Shown: positions 1-8,441 of the stretch, piece after piece
Layout: every line of letters starts with the position of its first letter
Numbering within the stretch: position 1 is the first letter of the stretch
Assembly (NCBI GenBank): GCA_900550545.1
Contig: URSS01000002.1
Span: forward strand, 97,360 to 161,359
Length of the DNA: 64,000 nt
DNA from: an uncultured Lachnobacterium sp.
GTDB taxonomy: Bacteria > Bacillota > Clostridia > Lachnospirales > Lachnospiraceae
Reading direction: 5' to 3'
The notes under the pieces: model-generated
Databases searched by the model: none
Seen by the model: only the letters and a program-made list of their open reading frames with translations
What the model was told of the DNA's origin: nothing
Made by a program: the position numbers and the translations under genes

Positions 1-1534
1 CCTGCATATCGGCATTGGCCGGATAGGACGCTCCGCAGTAAAGTGCCGCATCGTCATCATACGTTACACGTCCCAGATCTGGGCTCATGATTTTATAAAA
101 AATGTCATTGCAGAAATCCACAACTTCCTGCCTGCTTCGAAAATTCTGATGCAGATCAATGCGCTGCTGTCTGGCTTCCTCTGTCGAAAAAAGCGCATAC
201 TTTCCCATAAACAGTTCCGGACGGGCCAGTCGGAAGCGGTAAATGCTCTGTTTGACATCTCCAACCATAAACATATTGTGACCGCCCTCTTCATGTCTGG
301 AGATTGCCGTCATAATTTCTTCCTGTACCTGGTTACTGTCCTGATACTCATCAATCATGATTTCTTCAAAATGTCTCCGGAATTCCTCTGCCGTATGCCG
401 ACACTTTTTTGTCTTATCATCCACAAGAATCTGCAACGCAAAATGCTCAATATCCGAGAAATCCACGATACGCTTTTTACGCTTTCCCGCAGCCATTGCT
501 TTGGCATACAAAAGAGAAAGCTCCACCAGTTCTCCGGCAATCGGCTCCAAACGGGTTACCTGCTCTAACAGCAATTTCAGATTCATGCCAAAATACTTTG
601 TTTTTATCGTTTCAATCTCTTTTTTGATCGCATTGCGCGTTGTCTGAACGGTTTCCTTCTTGATCGGATCCCCTGTAAATTTCCGGATAGCAGACAGATT
701 GCCAAATTTCAGTCCAGTAAAAAAAGTCTGCATCTGCTCATAATCCGCACAGGCATCCACCTCTTCCAGCAATTTGATATCCTGCTCAATGGTTGTCGCG
801 TATGCAGACGGACCATCCTCTGCCAATGCCAGATGCATCAGATGTTCCAACTGCATCTTCATATCCGAAACCAGCTGTCTGACATGCGTTACGATTTCCT
901 GTATCATCTGTGTCTGTTGCAGTTCTTCTTTATTTTTCACCTGATACGGTGCAACAAGTCCTTCCATCCATTCCAGCGGCCACGGACTGCTCAGTGAAAT
1001 ATGATAAATCTTACTTACCATATCCCTTACCGCCTGATCACTCCTCTTACCGGCATAAGCATCGATCAGATGCAAAAAGCTTTCCGCCTGATTGGCATAC
1101 TGTCCCTCAAACACTTCCTGCATAACATCCTGTTCTAGGAGTTTCATTTCCCCCTCATCCGCAATGCGAAAATTCGGGTCTAAATTAATCTCCTCAAAAT
1201 GATTCCACACAACAAACAGGCAGAAACTGTCAATCGTTGTAATCATGGCATTGTGTAATAGTGCAGACTGGCGGCGCAGGTGCATGTCTTCCGGATACTG
1301 CTCGCACTGTGCCTCTATGGCGGCTCCGATTCTCTCCCGCATCTCCGCTGCCGCTGCTTTCGTAAATGTCACAACAAGCAGACGGTCAATATCTACCGGA
1401 TGCTTCTTATCGGTAATTCTTTGAATGATTCGCTCGACCAGCACGGCCGTCTTTCCCGAACCGGCGGCAGCAGATACGAGAATATCACGGTCACGCAGAT
1501 CAATTACTTTTTGTTGTTCGGTTGTCCACTTCAT
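1..1534 (-). CDS. addA: ATP-dependent helicase/nuclease subunit A, N-terminal part (cut by window edge)
   Basis: Large subunit of the AddAB helicase-nuclease, which resects double-strand breaks for recombination. About 511 N-terminal residues are present and the frame is open to the left edge. The start ATG at 1532-1534 is preceded by AGGAGGAAATC. The protein opens MKWTTEQQKVID and carries the Walker A motif AAAGSGKTA near residue 24, followed by VTFTKAAAAEMRERI, the UvrD/AddA motif Ia region. The helicase 2A/2B and C-terminal RecB-type nuclease domains lie outside the window. The start is only 9 bases after the addB stop, as expected for an addB-addA operon. The identification is firm; only the truncation is a limit. 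Confidence 0.93.
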   Translation of the reverse strand, partial: MKWTTEQQKVIDLRDRDILVSAAAGSGKTAVLVERIIQRITDKKHPVDIDRLLVVTFTKAAAAEMRERIGAAIEAQCEQYPEDMHLRRQSALLHNAMITTIDSFCLFVVWNHFEEINLDPNFRIADEGEMKLLEQDVMQEVFEGQYANQAESFLHLIDAYAGKRSDQAVRDMVSKIYHISLSSPWPLEWMEGLVAPYQVKNKEELQQTQMIQEIVTHVRQLVSDMKMQLEHLMHLALAEDGPSAYATTIEQDIKLLEEVDACADYEQMQTFFTGLKFGNLSAIRKFTGDPIKKETVQTTRNAIKKEIETIKTKYFGMNLKLLLEQVTRLEPIAGELVELSLLYAKAMAAGKRKKRIVDFSDIEHFALQILVDDKTKKCRHTAEEFRRHFEEIMIDEYQDSNQVQEEIMTAISRHEEGGHNMFMVGDVKQSIYRFRLARPELFMGKYALFSTEEARQQRIDLHQNFRSRQEVVDFCNDIFYKIMSPDLGRVTYDDDAALYCGASYPANADMQ

Positions 1535-1543
1535 GATTTCCTC

Positions 1544-4500
1544 CTACTCCTGTCTCGCCAGATCCGTTTCCATATGGTCGAATACATCATCCTTTGACAG
1601 ATTTTCCATGTGACGGTATCCATATCCCGGAATCTTTCCCCCGATACCACACACACTGGCATACGGACAGTAATTGCAACTGCACTCCGTCCCGTTCTGA
1701 TATGGATTTACACTTACATCGCCCGCATAAATCTGCTGTCCCTGTCTTTTTATTTCCGCTGTAACATACCGCTGGATCAACGCAAATTCGTCCGTCGTTG
1801 CCACATGGGAACGCGCCATGGAAATTTCTCCTGACTTCTTTAATTCTACCGGAATTACTTCTGATTTACCTTCAAAATCAGCATCCATGCCACGGTAAAT
1901 CGTTTCATCAGCATTTACCAGTCCATCCGGTCGAAGCGCCATAAGAAGCGCATGTTCCGCCTCGCTCTCGCTGATGTTTTCCTCAGTTTCAAGCACCGGA
2001 TCATCAATGTGGTAATACAAAATGCCACCCGGAAGAATTTCTTTTTTCGGATGCTTTTTATCTGCCAGCTCCATCGCGGCATTCATATATACGACCAGCT
2101 GCAACTGCAGACCCTGGTATATTTTGATCAGATCAAATCTGGTGTTGCCTGATTTATAGTCAATGACTTTCACGCAGAGTTTCTGTTCGTCTTCGTATGT
2201 GTCCAACCGGTCAATCCGTCCGGTCAGACGCATCTGCACGTCGTTTGCCAGCTCATATTCCAATGCGGCAGATTGTTCCAGCTCAGAAAACCGGATTTCA
2301 AAATCCGTCGGCACAAACGCGCCCGCCCGCACCTGCTTTGTCAGTGCCCATACCGTCTGATCAAAAATATCCTTCATGCGCTTTGTCTGATGCATATTCT
2401 GTGCAGAATCAGAAAGACTTGCATTTGGATATCCTTCCAAAGCCTCATCCATCGCTTCTGCCGCCATAAGACCTCTCGCTTCATCCGGTACGCCGAACCA
2501 GTCATACTCCGATGCCTCTAACTTCCGGCTGTACCTCTCCAAAGCCTCATGGTAAAGATTACCCATGTCCACGCTCTCAAATCCAGCTGTCTCCCGCTCA
2601 CGAAGCTGCAAGCCATACTGTAGATAATGCGCATAGGCACAGGCTGCAAAACGTTCTAACCGGGTCACACTTCCTTCGAGTCTCCTGCCGTACAGAGCGC
2701 GCGCCACCGCCTGACTGATTGGTGTATTTTTATAACAGCAGTATGCCGCTGTCAAAAGCCCGGTAATCTTTTCATTTTCCGTCTCATCCGTATCCATGAA
2801 CCACTTCGCCAGAGCAAACCATGCCTCGTCTTTCTTTCCATGAATCAGATAATCTGCTGCCGCCTCTTTTGTATAGAAATCATCTGCCGCCTCAATCTCC
2901 TCATATTCCTTAAGTTCCAGCTTCGGAAAAATTCTTCGTATGACAGCCACAAGATACGAAGGACGCAGCGCTTTTCCTTCCCTGTCAATTCTTGCATAAC
3001 TCATATACAGCTGCCGGGATGGTTTTGTCAGATTGCGGTACAGATAAAAACGCTGGATAAACGCCTGCTCACGCGCCCCGGGTGCAAGCTCAATATCACT
3101 CTCTAAAAGCATCTCTCTTTCATATTCAGAGATAATGCCGCCGTGATTGCTGCTTTTTGGAATAAGCCCGTCGTTCACACCTACAAAAAACAGAATCTTT
3201 ACATGATTCAATCGTGTTCGTTCAATATCACCAATCGTGACACTGTCATATCCAGGTGGAATCACTGCAACGGAAGCAGCCGATAATCCTGCATCAAGAA
3301 CTTCTGTAAACGATTCTGCATCCAAAGGTTCCTGCCCCAGCAACAGATTATATTTTTCCAAAAGGTGCATGACAATTTCAAAAATCTGTCCGTATTCCTT
3401 CGATTTTGTCTGTTCATCCGCTTCTAAGAGCTCCTGCTCTCTCTGCCATAATTGTTTCTCGACATCCAATCTTACCAGTAACTGGTATAATGCCAGAACG
3501 CCATCCGATACGCAGGCATCCTCTCTGGAAAATACTTCATACACCGGTTCTAATACATCTGCGATCATTTCCCGGATTTCGTTGAGCTTTTCAAGGTCGT
3601 ACATGGATTTCTGCCGTGGCATGCGAAGCCAGCGTTTGTTCCATGCCCCATGCCCACGGATTCCCGTAGCCATCAGATAATTATCACAGGCGTCCAGATC
3701 TTTCTGTGCAACTGCACAGAAACCACACCGCAAAAAGCGCATCATCGCTTCATAGCTGTAATTGCCTGTGATAATCTCAAGCGTTGCGCGGATAAACTCA
3801 ATAAATGGATGAAACAACACTTCCTTTGTGGTATCCATAAAATACGGAATCTCATATTTGGTAAACAGCGGGTCGATATAACTCTGATACGTCTCCACCG
3901 AACCCGTCACAACCGCGATCTCACGGTAGCGGTATCCCTGCCGCACCAGACGATTGATTTCCCTTGCGACAAGCGTCAACTCATCCTTCGGGGTACGCAC
4001 CGCTGCAAGGTGTATCTCTTCAACTTCTTTGTCCATTTTTTCGTATGGAGTTCGAAAAAGATTCTTTTCAAGAAATGCCAGTGCCGGCGCGTCACAAAAT
4101 CGTTTTTTGTCACTGTCCGCCAGTACGATTGGTTCTAAAACCGGAATATGTAATCCATCCGCCATTTTGGAAAGCATATGAATGGTCTTCTTCGACATAT
4201 CAAACAACTCTTCACTTCCCATACTGTGGTAAAAATCTTCTCTGGCATCCATGGTAAGTGTAATAAGAATACGATCTGTCACCTGAAGAAGTTCCTGCAT
4301 AAGCTGATTCTGCACCGGCGTAAATCCGGTAAATTCATCAAATACCAGCACACTGTCTCTTAAAATTTCAGAGTCTTTTGCTATTGAAGCAAGTACCGAC
4401 AAAATCTCTTCATCCGTAATATAACTTCCCTGCATAAAAGTCTCAAACGCACGGTACATTACGGAAATATCACGCAGCTTTGCCGAAAGGACCGGAGAAA

Positions 4501-4942
4501 TTCCAGCTTTTTGCGTAATTTTTTCCAGCTGCTCCCAGGTAATGTTGTACTGCATAAATTCTGAGATCAATGATTTGACCTCTCCAATATATCCCATGCG
4601 GTTCATATTCGGACGCAAAACTGTCAGATTTTCTTCCTGCTCACTCGCCAGCTTGCGAAGTACAAGATTCTTTCCCGTCTCTTCGAGCACCTGAATATCG
4701 GTTCTTCCCATCTCATCAAACACACGATATGCCAGTCTTTTAAAACTGAGGACATCGATATTCATAATGGCATGGTTCGGCGCAAGTTCAACCAGTTTCT
4801 GCTGCGTCTGCATCGTAAACTGTTCCGGAACGATCACGAGATAATTTTTCTTCGGATGCTCCCCCGCCTGTGCCACGATCTGGCTGTATACATATTCGGT
4901 TTTTCCGCTTCCGGAACTCCCCAATACAAATTGCAACGACAT
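1544..4942 (-). CDS. addB: ATP-dependent helicase/nuclease subunit B
   Basis: Second subunit of AddAB, 1132 residues, close to the usual AddB length. Walker A GSSGSGKTEY is at residues 8-17. The C-terminal nuclease shows GRIDRLD, VIDYKSG and a following QLQLVVYM helix. The iron-sulfur staple that holds the nuclease is visible as a Cys in LERFAACAYAHYL together with the C-x2-C-x5-C group in CNYCPYASVC near the C-terminus. The sequence AAAGGAGAAGAAAA precedes the ATG. It lies directly upstream of addA, and the two would form the Firmicute functional equivalent of RecBCD. All key residues appear present. Confidence 0.97.
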   Translation of the reverse strand: MSLQFVLGSSGSGKTEYVYSQIVAQAGEHPKKNYLVIVPEQFTMQTQQKLVELAPNHAIMNIDVLSFKRLAYRVFDEMGRTDIQVLEETGKNLVLRKLASEQEENLTVLRPNMNRMGYIGEVKSLISEFMQYNITWEQLEKITQKAGISPVLSAKLRDISVMYRAFETFMQGSYITDEEILSVLASIAKDSEILRDSVLVFDEFTGFTPVQNQLMQELLQVTDRILITLTMDAREDFYHSMGSEELFDMSKKTIHMLSKMADGLHIPVLEPIVLADSDKKRFCDAPALAFLEKNLFRTPYEKMDKEVEEIHLAAVRTPKDELTLVAREINRLVRQGYRYREIAVVTGSVETYQSYIDPLFTKYEIPYFMDTTKEVLFHPFIEFIRATLEIITGNYSYEAMMRFLRCGFCAVAQKDLDACDNYLMATGIRGHGAWNKRWLRMPRQKSMYDLEKLNEIREMIADVLEPVYEVFSREDACVSDGVLALYQLLVRLDVEKQLWQREQELLEADEQTKSKEYGQIFEIVMHLLEKYNLLLGQEPLDAESFTEVLDAGLSAASVAVIPPGYDSVTIGDIERTRLNHVKILFFVGVNDGLIPKSSNHGGIISEYEREMLLESDIELAPGAREQAFIQRFYLYRNLTKPSRQLYMSYARIDREGKALRPSYLVAVIRRIFPKLELKEYEEIEAADDFYTKEAAADYLIHGKKDEAWFALAKWFMDTDETENEKITGLLTAAYCCYKNTPISQAVARALYGRRLEGSVTRLERFAACAYAHYLQYGLQLRERETAGFESVDMGNLYHEALERYSRKLEASEYDWFGVPDEARGLMAAEAMDEALEGYPNASLSDSAQNMHQTKRMKDIFDQTVWALTKQVRAGAFVPTDFEIRFSELEQSAALEYELANDVQMRLTGRIDRLDTYEDEQKLCVKVIDYKSGNTRFDLIKIYQGLQLQLVVYMNAAMELADKKHPKKEILPGGILYYHIDDPVLETEENISESEAEHALLMALRPDGLVNADETIYRGMDADFEGKSEVIPVELKKSGEISMARSHVATTDEFALIQRYVTAEIKRQGQQIYAGDVSVNPYQNGTECSCNYCPYASVCGIGGKIPGYGYRHMENLSKDDVFDHMETDLARQE

Positions 4943-4976
4943 TTTTCTTCTCCTTTATGTCCGCTTTTTCCCGTAT

Positions 4977-5669
4977 TTAATAAATCTGGGCAAAAATAAT
5001 GGAAACTACTACCGTAAGTAAACCGGATACCGCTATGGAAAGGCTACTCATTGCGCCTTCGATCTCCCCCATCTCCATAGCCTTGGCGGTACCCATCGCA
5101 TGGGATGCCGAACCGATTCCGATACCTTTCGCAACCGGATCTGTAATATGGAACAATTTGCAGATCGACTCAGCAAACATGTTCCCGATCACACCTGTCA
5201 CAACGATGACCGCAACGGTAATGGTCACAATACCCCCAAGTTCCTCCGAAAGTCCCATACCGATTGCTGTAGTGATGGACTTTGGTAAAAGTGTAACATA
5301 CTGTTTATGATCTAACTGGAAAATCAATGCAACCGCAAGCACACATAACGCAGATATCAGCGCACCAGACAAAATTCCCGCAACAATGGCTTTCCAGTTC
5401 TTCTTAAGCGGCTCGATCTGTTCATAAAGCGGCACCGCAAGTGCTACAGTCGCCGGTGTCAGAAAATACGATAAATACTGTGCACCGCTCTCATATACAT
5501 TATATTTAATATGAAAAGCAAGAAGAAATACGATGATCAATGCGATAGAAATCAAAAGCGGATTAAAGATTGCCAGCTTTAATTTCTTTTTAATTAAGAC
5601 ACCGATTTCATAAGTTATGATACTGATAAATACACCAAAAAATACTGAATTTTCTAAAAAATTGCTCAT
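4977..5669 (-). CDS. lrgB: LrgB/CidB family membrane protein
   Basis: A 230-residue integral membrane protein with six or more hydrophobic segments. It carries the family-typical SYFLTPATVALAVPLYEQ, PKSITTAIGMGLSEELGG and GIGSASHAMGTAKA stretches. LrgB pairs with the small holin-like LrgA and is linked in other Firmicutes to murein hydrolase control, or to pyruvate or glycolate-type export in other lineages; the substrate here cannot be read from sequence. Its ATG overlaps the lrgA stop by four bases (ATGA), so the pair is translationally coupled. Confidence 0.93.
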   Translation of the reverse strand: MSNFLENSVFFGVFISIITYEIGVLIKKKLKLAIFNPLLISIALIIVFLLAFHIKYNVYESGAQYLSYFLTPATVALAVPLYEQIEPLKKNWKAIVAGILSGALISALCVLAVALIFQLDHKQYVTLLPKSITTAIGMGLSEELGGIVTITVAVIVVTGVIGNMFAESICKLFHITDPVAKGIGIGSASHAMGTAKAMEMGEIEGAMSSLSIAVSGLLTVVVSIIFAQIY

Positions 5670-6046
5670 GACTGTTTCTTTGATTCCTTTCGTTTACTTC
5701 TTTGAATAATTCCCTGTGTCACTTTTCCGGAAACTCCCATAACCAAAATGGTAGATGCCACCAGAAGGAGCAGAACCGGGACAAGAATTGATTTCAGATT
5801 TCCCCAGCTCTCTAACAGACCAACGCCTGCCGGAATAAACATCAGCGGCATAATCTCAATGAGATACTTTGCCGCTTCTTTTACCTGTGGAAGCTGAATA
5901 AGGCCAGTCAAAAGTGCTATAAATAGCAACACAAGTCCATAAATGCTTGCCGGAACCTGTATTGGGATCAGGCTGTGCAATATCTCTCCAATAAAAGAGA
6001 AAATAAGAATAATTAGTAATTGTCTCAAGTACTTCATTTTTGTCAC
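5666..6046 (-). CDS. lrgA: LrgA/CidA family holin-like protein
   Basis: A 126-residue protein with four predicted membrane helices. It has the LrgA/CidA signature around SFIGEILHSLIPIQVPASIYGLVLLF and the conserved MPLMFIPAGVGLLE segment. It is the first gene of the lrgA-lrgB pair. The start ATG follows GAGGAGTGACAAA. An inverted repeat ACTCTTT-ttg-AAAGAGT at 6089-6105 sits in its upstream region and could be an operator, but no LytSR-type regulator is encoded nearby. Confidence 0.9.
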   Translation of the reverse strand: MTKMKYLRQLLIILIFSFIGEILHSLIPIQVPASIYGLVLLFIALLTGLIQLPQVKEAAKYLIEIMPLMFIPAGVGLLESWGNLKSILVPVLLLLVASTILVMGVSGKVTQGIIQRSKRKESKKQS

Positions 6047-6088
6047 TCCTCGAAGTAATTTATTTGTGTTTTTTCACACATTTCGCTC

Positions 6089-6105
6089 ACTCTTTTTGAA
6101 AGAGT
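6089..6105. promoter_or_regulatory. Inverted repeat upstream of lrgA
   Basis: ACTCTTT-ttg-AAAGAGT is a perfect 7-bp inverted repeat in the divergent region between lrgA and the alcohol dehydrogenase gene. It could be a regulator site for lrgAB. It is followed by a T-rich tract on the plus strand, but no plus-strand gene lies upstream, so a terminator role is less likely. Confidence 0.35.
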
Positions 6106-6197
6106 TCTTTTTATTTTAGCATGTTTCCATAAATATGGGGCGCTATTTCGTGTTTTTTACAAAGTACAAGAAATCTTATTAAACTTGTATAAATTCA

Positions 6198-6226
6198 TGT
6201 CATTTTTTTAATAATCATGGTATAAT
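6198..6226 (+). promoter_or_regulatory. Extended -10 promoter of the alcohol dehydrogenase gene
   Basis: TATAAT at 6221-6226 is preceded by TGG, giving an extended -10 (TGnTATAAT). A weak -35 (TGTCAT, 6198-6203) lies 17 bp upstream. The predicted start of transcription near 6233 falls just before a perfect palindrome. Confidence 0.7.
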
Positions 6227-6237
6227 ATTACCACATA

Positions 6238-6254
6238 GGTTGATGTAATCAACC
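6238..6254. promoter_or_regulatory. Palindromic operator candidate at the alcohol dehydrogenase start site
   Basis: GGTTGAT-gta-ATCAACC is a perfect 7-bp inverted repeat placed over or just after the predicted transcription start. This position suits repressor binding. It does not match the Rex consensus (TTGTTAA-n4-TTAACAA) that I would expect for a fermentation gene. Confidence 0.5.
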
Positions 6255-6271
6255 AAATAATCATTGGGGCA

Positions 6272-6285
6272 GCCGCTTCGGCGGC
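6272..6285 (+). promoter_or_regulatory. UUCG-tetraloop hairpin before the ribosome site
   Basis: GCCGC-TTCG-GCGGC forms a five-pair stem closed by the very stable C(UUCG)G tetraloop. It ends six bases before the GGAGGA ribosome site of the alcohol dehydrogenase. No T-run follows, so it is a leader hairpin (mRNA stability or translation) and not a terminator. Confidence 0.55.
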
Positions 6286-6299
6286 AGATTGGAGGAGCT

Positions 6300-7517
6300 A
6301 TGGCAAGATTTACATTACCACGTGACCTGTATCATGGAAAAGGAGCTTTGGAAGCACTCAAAACATTCGAAGGAAAACGCGCTATTATCTGTGTTGGCGG
6401 TGGATCTATGAAACGTTTCGGTTTCCTTGACCGCGCAAAACAGTACCTGGAAGAAGCTGGTATGGAAGTTCAGTTATTTGAAGGTATTGAGCCAGATCCC
6501 TCGGTTGAGACTGTTATGAAAGGTGCTGCTGCAATGGAAGCATTCCAACCGGACTGGATCGTTGCAATCGGCGGCGGATCTCCGATTGATGCAGCAAAAG
6601 CCATGTGGATCAAATACGAATATCCGGATATCACATTTGAAGATATGTGCAAAGTGTTCGGCATTCCGAAACTTCGTCAGAAAGCACACTTCTGCGCAAT
6701 TTCATCTACATCCGGTACCGCAACAGAAGTGACCGCATTTTCGATCATCACGGATTATGAAAAAGGCATCAAATATCCGATTGCTGACTTTGAAATCACA
6801 CCGGACGTTGCAATCGTAGATCCCGAACTTGCAGAGACCATGCCACAGAAACTGGTCGCACATACCGGAATGGATGCAATGACCCATGCAATCGAAGCAT
6901 ATGTTTCCACTGCAAACTGTGACTTTACTGATCCTCTCGCACTTCATGCGATCAAGATGATCCAACGTGATCTGGTCGGTTCTTACAATGGAGATATGGA
7001 AAAGCGTGATTCCATGCATAACGCACAGTGTCTTGCCGGTATGGCATTCTCCAACGCATTACTTGGAATCGTTCACTCCATGGCACATAAGACAGGTGCT
7101 GCCTTTGCAGACTATGGTGCTCATATTATCCACGGTGCTGCCAATGCGATGTACCTTCCAAAAGTCATCGCCTTTAACGCCAAGGATGAGACAGCAAAGA
7201 AACGTTATGGTGAGATTGCAGATTTCATGGGATTAGGCGGAAATTCTCTCGATGAGAAAGTTGACCTGCTGATTGCTTACCTTCGCGGTATGAATGATGA
7301 ATTGAATATTCCACACTGCATTAAAAACTATGGTCCGGACAGCTACCCGGCTGAGCAGGGATTCGTTCCGGAAGAAGTATTCTTAGATCGTCTTCATGAT
7401 ATCGCAGCCAATGCGATCCTTGATGCCTGCACCGGTTCCAATCCAAGACAGCCAAGTCAGGAGGAAATGGAGAAACTTCTGAAATGCTGCTACTATGACA
7501 CCGAAGTAGATTTCTAA
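6300..7517 (+). CDS. Iron-containing alcohol dehydrogenase
   Basis: Group III (iron-dependent) NAD(P)H alcohol dehydrogenase, 405 residues, of the butanol/ethanol dehydrogenase type that reduces aldehydes during fermentation. The nucleotide-binding GGGSPID is at 91-97. Likely metal ligands are D192 and H196 in MDAMTHAIEAY, then His 259 or 263 in IVHSMAH and a His at 275 or 278. The start at 6300 is chosen because GGAGGA lies four bases upstream and the family begins MARFTLP; an upstream in-frame ATG at 6264 would read through the leader hairpin. It is transcribed alone with its own promoter and ends at a strong terminator. The exact substrate is not readable. Confidence 0.93.
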   Translation: MARFTLPRDLYHGKGALEALKTFEGKRAIICVGGGSMKRFGFLDRAKQYLEEAGMEVQLFEGIEPDPSVETVMKGAAAMEAFQPDWIVAIGGGSPIDAAKAMWIKYEYPDITFEDMCKVFGIPKLRQKAHFCAISSTSGTATEVTAFSIITDYEKGIKYPIADFEITPDVAIVDPELAETMPQKLVAHTGMDAMTHAIEAYVSTANCDFTDPLALHAIKMIQRDLVGSYNGDMEKRDSMHNAQCLAGMAFSNALLGIVHSMAHKTGAAFADYGAHIIHGAANAMYLPKVIAFNAKDETAKKRYGEIADFMGLGGNSLDEKVDLLIAYLRGMNDELNIPHCIKNYGPDSYPAEQGFVPEEVFLDRLHDIAANAILDACTGSNPRQPSQEEMEKLLKCCYYDTEVDF

Positions 7518-7550
7518 GTTTACCAGATTTCAACAAGTACATCTTATATA

Positions 7551-7593
7551 GAAAACGCCTGTTTTATGGACTTCCCACGAAACAGGCGTTTTC
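7551..7593. terminator. Bidirectional terminator between the alcohol dehydrogenase and pyridoxamine kinase genes
   Basis: GAAAACGCCTGTTT and AAACAGGCGTTTTC form a perfect 14-bp stem with a 15-base loop and A/T tracts on both sides. It serves the two convergent genes. Confidence 0.9.
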
Positions 7594-7607
7594 TTTTGCG
7601 AACCTGT

Positions 7608-8441
7608 TTATGCCCGCAATGTATAAAGCAGTTCTTCGAAACAGACACCATCCGCAAGCGGCAAATCCATCTCTACCGACTTTTGAATGCATTTCTGGAT
7701 AAACTTGGATGCCTTTCTTACCGATGCGGTAAATTCAACACCGTTTACTGCATCCGCCGCAATAATTGAGGAAAAAATATCCCCGGTTCCTGCACGGGAA
7801 TTTCCTACTTTATGGGTACGTATCATCTCATATCCTTTCTCTTTTTCATAACAGAAATTCGATACATAGGTCTTCTGCGGAATTCCCGTAATAACTACCT
7901 TTTCCGGTCCAATTGCTGAAATCTTTTCTGCCAGAACGATCAGTTCTCGCGTTGTCCAGCGCTCTTTGTACGGCGTATCGGTCAAAACACAGGCTTCCGT
8001 CACATTCGGAACTACGATATCCGCGTAACGCACCAGCTCTACTATTTTTTTGCACATTTCATCCGTATAGGTAGGATAAGGCTTTCCATAATCTCCCATC
8101 ACCGGATCAATGATCACAATTGAATCGTTCTCTTTAAACTGCCGGATAAAATCACTTACAATCTGAATCTGTTTCGCAGATCCCAGAAAACCAGTACAAA
8201 TTCCTTTAAACTGCAGGTCCAGTCGTTTCCACTCCTGCATATAAGCATTCATATTGTCTGTATAGTCGGTATAGAAAAAATGCTCATATCCGGTATGATT
8301 CGAGAAAATAGAAGTTGGAAGCGGACAACACTGCACTTTCATCATCGAAATAATTGGAAGCTGTACGGCTATGGAGCACCGTCCAAATCCGGTAAAATCA
8401 TTGATCAGTGCAATTTTTTTCTGATGATTATGATTGTTCAT
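7608..8441 (-). CDS. Pyridoxamine/pyridoxal kinase (ribokinase-fold)
   Basis: ATP-dependent kinase of the PdxY/ThiD fold, 277 residues, phosphorylating B6 vitamers for salvage of pyridoxal phosphate. Visible signatures are INDFTGFGRCSIAV at the substrate end, IDPVMGDYGKPY in the middle and NSRAGTGDIFSS, which holds the catalytic GTGD aspartate. Family members in Clostridia are annotated as pyridoxamine kinase; a thiamine-precursor kinase is the main alternative. Its start overlaps the 3' end of the upstream c-di-GMP gene by 14 bases, an unusual partner for vitamin salvage. Confidence 0.85.
   Translation of the reverse strand: MNNHNHQKKIALINDFTGFGRCSIAVQLPIISMMKVQCCPLPTSIFSNHTGYEHFFYTDYTDNMNAYMQEWKRLDLQFKGICTGFLGSAKQIQIVSDFIRQFKENDSIVIIDPVMGDYGKPYPTYTDEMCKKIVELVRYADIVVPNVTEACVLTDTPYKERWTTRELIVLAEKISAIGPEKVVITGIPQKTYVSNFCYEKEKGYEMIRTHKVGNSRAGTGDIFSSIIAADAVNGVEFTASVRKASKFIQKCIQKSVEMDLPLADGVCFEELLYTLRA

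Noticed and set aside
149..568. Plus-strand open frames opposite addA and other long minus-strand genes
   Set aside because: They mirror clear coding sequence on the other strand, lack ribosome sites and show no domain-like sequence.
6238..6254. Rex operator for the alcohol dehydrogenase
   Set aside because: GGTTGAT-gta-ATCAACC does not fit TTGTTAA-n4-TTAACAA in sequence or spacing.
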